Assembly: GCA_029931535.1 (NCBI GenBank)
Contig: JAQPZY010001495.1
Coordinates: forward strand, 470,001-534,000
DNA length: 64,000 nt
Source: Margaritifera margaritifera
Lineage: Eukaryota; Mollusca; Bivalvia; Unionida; Margaritiferidae
Direction of reading: 5' to 3'
Both the position numbers and the translations under genes were made by a program. Position 1 is the first letter of the stretch. Every line of letters begins with the position of its first letter. A model generated the notes under the pieces. It ran no database searches. It was not told the origin of the DNA and was given only the letters and a program-made list of their open reading frames with translations. Shown here piece by piece: positions 61,292 through 64,000 of the stretch.

Positions 61292-62897
61292 TTGTAGTAT
61301 CACAAATTTTCGTGGGGTACCAATTTTCGTGGATTTCGTTGTTGCCCTGAATCACGAATTTAAAGACCCAACGAAAATTTAGCCACATCTGATAAAGAAG
61401 CCCTCCCCCCTCATTTTGTTACTGTTTGATTCCTAGAGATCAACAAAGCTATTTTGATAAATCAGCATAATTTGTGTAATCTGGTAACAAATATTAGCTT
61501 TTACACGTGTTTTTTTTAACCTTTTAAGAACAGAATCCTAAAGCATTTTATATATTGTTTCAATGCACACGTATCTATATGGTATCCAGTAGCTGTATTT
61601 TTCACTCACTGCCTTGAATCGATGTGTTGTGAGATAAGTAAGGATAGAGAGAAAAGAGAAAGCAACAGGTATTCAAACACTGATATTACTGAAAATGAAA
61701 GAAAGAATAAGAAATGATACTATAAATGAAAATTAGATTTAATACTTATTCGAATTGATTCTTCATTCAAGTGAAACTGTTGTTGAAATATTTAAATCCT
61801 TGTGAAAGCACCTCTCATTTTTATATATGCAAGCTTACTCCCAGTGAACAACATAACTGTAAAATACTACAACTATTGCTTGAAGCATGATTACTAATGA
61901 AACACTGTATATACACTAATTACTGCAGATTATTGAAGTTCACACTGCACTGATTTTCGGACAAAACCACTGAATCAACATCGCATCAACCACGTCTGTT
62001 GGTACACAAATGTTTGTCGGGTAAATAATCCTGAAATTGTTGAATTAAACAAGTCCAGTATTATAGACATGGATAATTAGGTCCAATCATTCACAGTTTA
62101 TAGCCATGGACAATTAGGTCCAATCATTCACACAGTTTATAGCCATGGATAATTAGGTCCAGTCATTCACACAGTTTATAGCCATGGATAATTAGGTCCA
62201 ATCATTCACACAATTTGGCTTGAGCTGCAATTATCCATTCAGCATGAATTGGCTTGATTCATGAGGGTTTAGGTAAAGCCGGAGGTTGAAGTTGGTTTGT
62301 ATACAAGGCAGGCTCAAACAAAGGAGTGATTCCATTATTTTTCAATTTTGATAGCATTATCGCACTTTGATGGGCTCTGAACACATCAGATGTTGACACT
62401 GATTGCAAATTTCATTGAGCAAGGGGCAGCTGGTCATGTGTTCGGTTCACATGTGGTATGATGACATTATCCAAACCGACTGGATTTAAGTCGAATTTTA
62501 CCACTCTCCAGCCACTGTGTTAACACCATGGTCTTCAGAAAGAAAGGACAGTGTTTTAAGGGAAGGTCACACATATGTACTATAATAACCAATTAGTGTA
62601 GTCTTGTTAGCTGCATCAGCTCCCTTTGATGTTGAGTGTAGGTGATTTATCTTGACAGGTGTTTGATTTGTGCTCATACAGGCGGTAGTATTGTTTTAAC
62701 CATTGAAGAGGCCGTCGTTAGTTGTCATAATTTTGTTCTTTTGTATTCTTTATTTGGGGTATTGTGGAGTTTAATCCACGGAATTAAATGCATGCAAACT
62801 ATGACAGGCAAAACCATGAATTCAAGTATCCACGAAAATGTCTTTTTTTTTACAAAACCACGAAAATTGAGACCCACGAAAATAACTGATACTACAG
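61292..62897 (-). mobile_element. pogo-like DNA transposon, second copy, transposase more decayed
   Basis: Matches 19548-21234 end to end: GGGTACCAATTTTCGTGG, GCTTTTACACGTG, TTTCAATGCACACGT, TGAAACACT-TATATACACTAAT, GATTTTCGGACAAA and ending CCACGAAAATTGAGACCCAC with ACTACAG. The transposase stretch near 62280-62420 keeps only FRAHQS-like and KLKNNGITPLF pieces. Confidence 0.8.
62060..62212. repeat. 43-bp tandem repeat inside the pogo-like copy
   Basis: TATAGCCATGGATAATTAGG and TCCAATCATTCACACAGTT recur four times; the copy at 19548 has a single equivalent (20350-20365). Confidence 0.9.
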
Positions 62898-62899
62898 TA

Positions 62900-63800
62900 C
62901 CATAGTCACACACCCTGCCTCAAGGTCAAGGGCACTGTAAGGAAAAATGTAATTCAGTGACTTGTATCATTGTCCAAACTATAATTTTTGAACCACTGAA
63001 GACAATTTAATGAAACTTTAGTAAATTACATATCATGTATTAATGATCAGTTTCATTCCATAGCAATACCCCTGCCTCAAGGTCAAGGTCATGGAATGGG
63101 AAAATGTAATCCTGTATATATCCTTGTCCAGAGTATAACTGTTGAACAATACCATAACCATACCACTAGCCGCAAGGTCAAGATCATGGCAAGGGAACAT
63201 AATGATTCTGTGACTTGCATCTTTGTCCAGAGTATACATTTTGAACCACTCAAGATATCTGAATGAAACTTTAGCCAATTATATGTAATTTATAGAAAGT
63301 GTGTTGCATACCATAGCAATGGCCTCTGGCTCCAGGTAAAGGTCACAGCAAAGGAAAATGTAACTCTGACTTGTATCCTTGTCTGGAGCATAACTTTTGA
63401 ACCACTGAAGATATTTTAATCAAACTTTAACCACATATGTATCATGACTGCACATGTCACATACCATAACCATACCCTCTGCCTCAAGGTCCAGATCACA
63501 AAAAGGGAAAATATAAATCTGTGACATCAATCAGTGTACAGCTTCAACTTTTGAACCAATGAAGATATTTTAATGAAATTGGTGCCAATTATAGATTATG
63601 ACTTGACAGTGTCTTGCATATTCACAGTCTTACATACTGGCTTAAAGGCATTTTCATAACAAGGGATAATGTATGTCATTGGCCTGTTTCCTTATCCAGG
63701 CTGTCACTTTTAACTTCTACAGATATTTTGATGAAACTTTATCCAGGTCCACACCTTATCATACATACAGAAATCAAGTCACACCCCGCCCCTGTTAAAA
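62900..63800. repeat. degenerate tandem array, about 150-bp units
   Basis: Six diverged units share CATACCATAACCATACCCTC, TGCCTCAAGGTCAAGGTCA, AAGGGAAAATGTAAT-CTGTG, ACTTGTATCCTTGTCCAGAG, TATAACTTTTGAACCACTGA and GATATTTTAATGAAACTTTA. Confidence 0.9.
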
Positions 63801-64000
63801 AAATACATTTTTTCATCATTTTTCAACTTTTTTCATCTACAGATTAAAGTGCTAAAAGGTTGTCTGTGTAATGCTTTGCATGATAACACAACACAAAGAT
63901 TCAATCTAACTACTTTAATGGCTAGATTACAACTGACTAAAACAGAAAAACACTCTCTCTCCAGTTTCTCATGATAGTGTTATACTAAGGCATATAGGGT
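63801..64000. other. window end, nothing recognised
   Basis: AT-rich sequence still within the presumed intron after exon 9. Confidence 0.4.

Overview
The window is eukaryotic, AT-rich and almost entirely intronic or repetitive. It carries one recognisable host gene on the + strand: a glucosylceramidase (lysosomal acid beta-glucosidase, GH30, GBA1-like). Nine coding exons can be placed with canonical GT-AG junctions and matching phases, from the start codon at 7723 to 58847. Together they encode about 486 residues in 1,460 coding bases spread over 51 kb. The last coding exon (roughly 35 C-terminal residues expected from the family) was not found and probably lies beyond base 64000. Signal peptide, N-terminal cysteines, both catalytic glutamates and the active-site aromatics are present. 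The organism is a metazoan with large introns. The mix of tRNA-derived SINEs, Jockey/CR1-like LINEs, a DIRS-like element, a Polinton/Maverick-type integrase and many degenerate tandem arrays suggests a marine invertebrate, possibly a mollusc; this is inference.

Layout. 1-5280: upstream flank with microsatellites, a decayed Polinton/Maverick-like integrase and neighbouring ORF (minus strand), a perfect 19-bp inverted repeat and an E-box that may mark a promoter region. 5280-8075: a degenerate tandem array leading into coding exon 1. Introns 1-3 (7778-17137): SINE and MITE copies and a CR1-like LINE split by a MITE that holds a 15-bp minisatellite. Intron 4 (17272-28123): a pogo-like DNA transposon with a decayed DDE transposase, a Jockey-like LINE, minisatellites and a double-hairpin MITE. 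Intron 5 (28297-37380): a second, diverged copy of the 5280-8075 segment with a dead copy of exon 1, another double-hairpin MITE, and a DIRS-like retrotransposon with RT, RNase H and tyrosine-recombinase-type remnants. Introns 6-7: minisatellites, SINEs with target-site duplications, a hAT MITE with a perfect 8-bp duplication, and a LINE 3' end. Intron 8: a 1.7-kb 41-bp minisatellite starting 19 bases after the exon 8 splice donor. The region after exon 9: a 1.28-kb inverted-repeat element inserted in a SINE, a second pogo-like copy and a degenerate tandem array.

No operon, CRISPR array, rRNA or functional tRNA gene is seen. The long open frames over the minisatellites arise because the repeat units are multiples of three bases, and are not genes. 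The most unusual features are the ghost first exon inside the gene's own intron, the minisatellite abutting a splice donor, the double-hairpin MITE family and the nested insertions.
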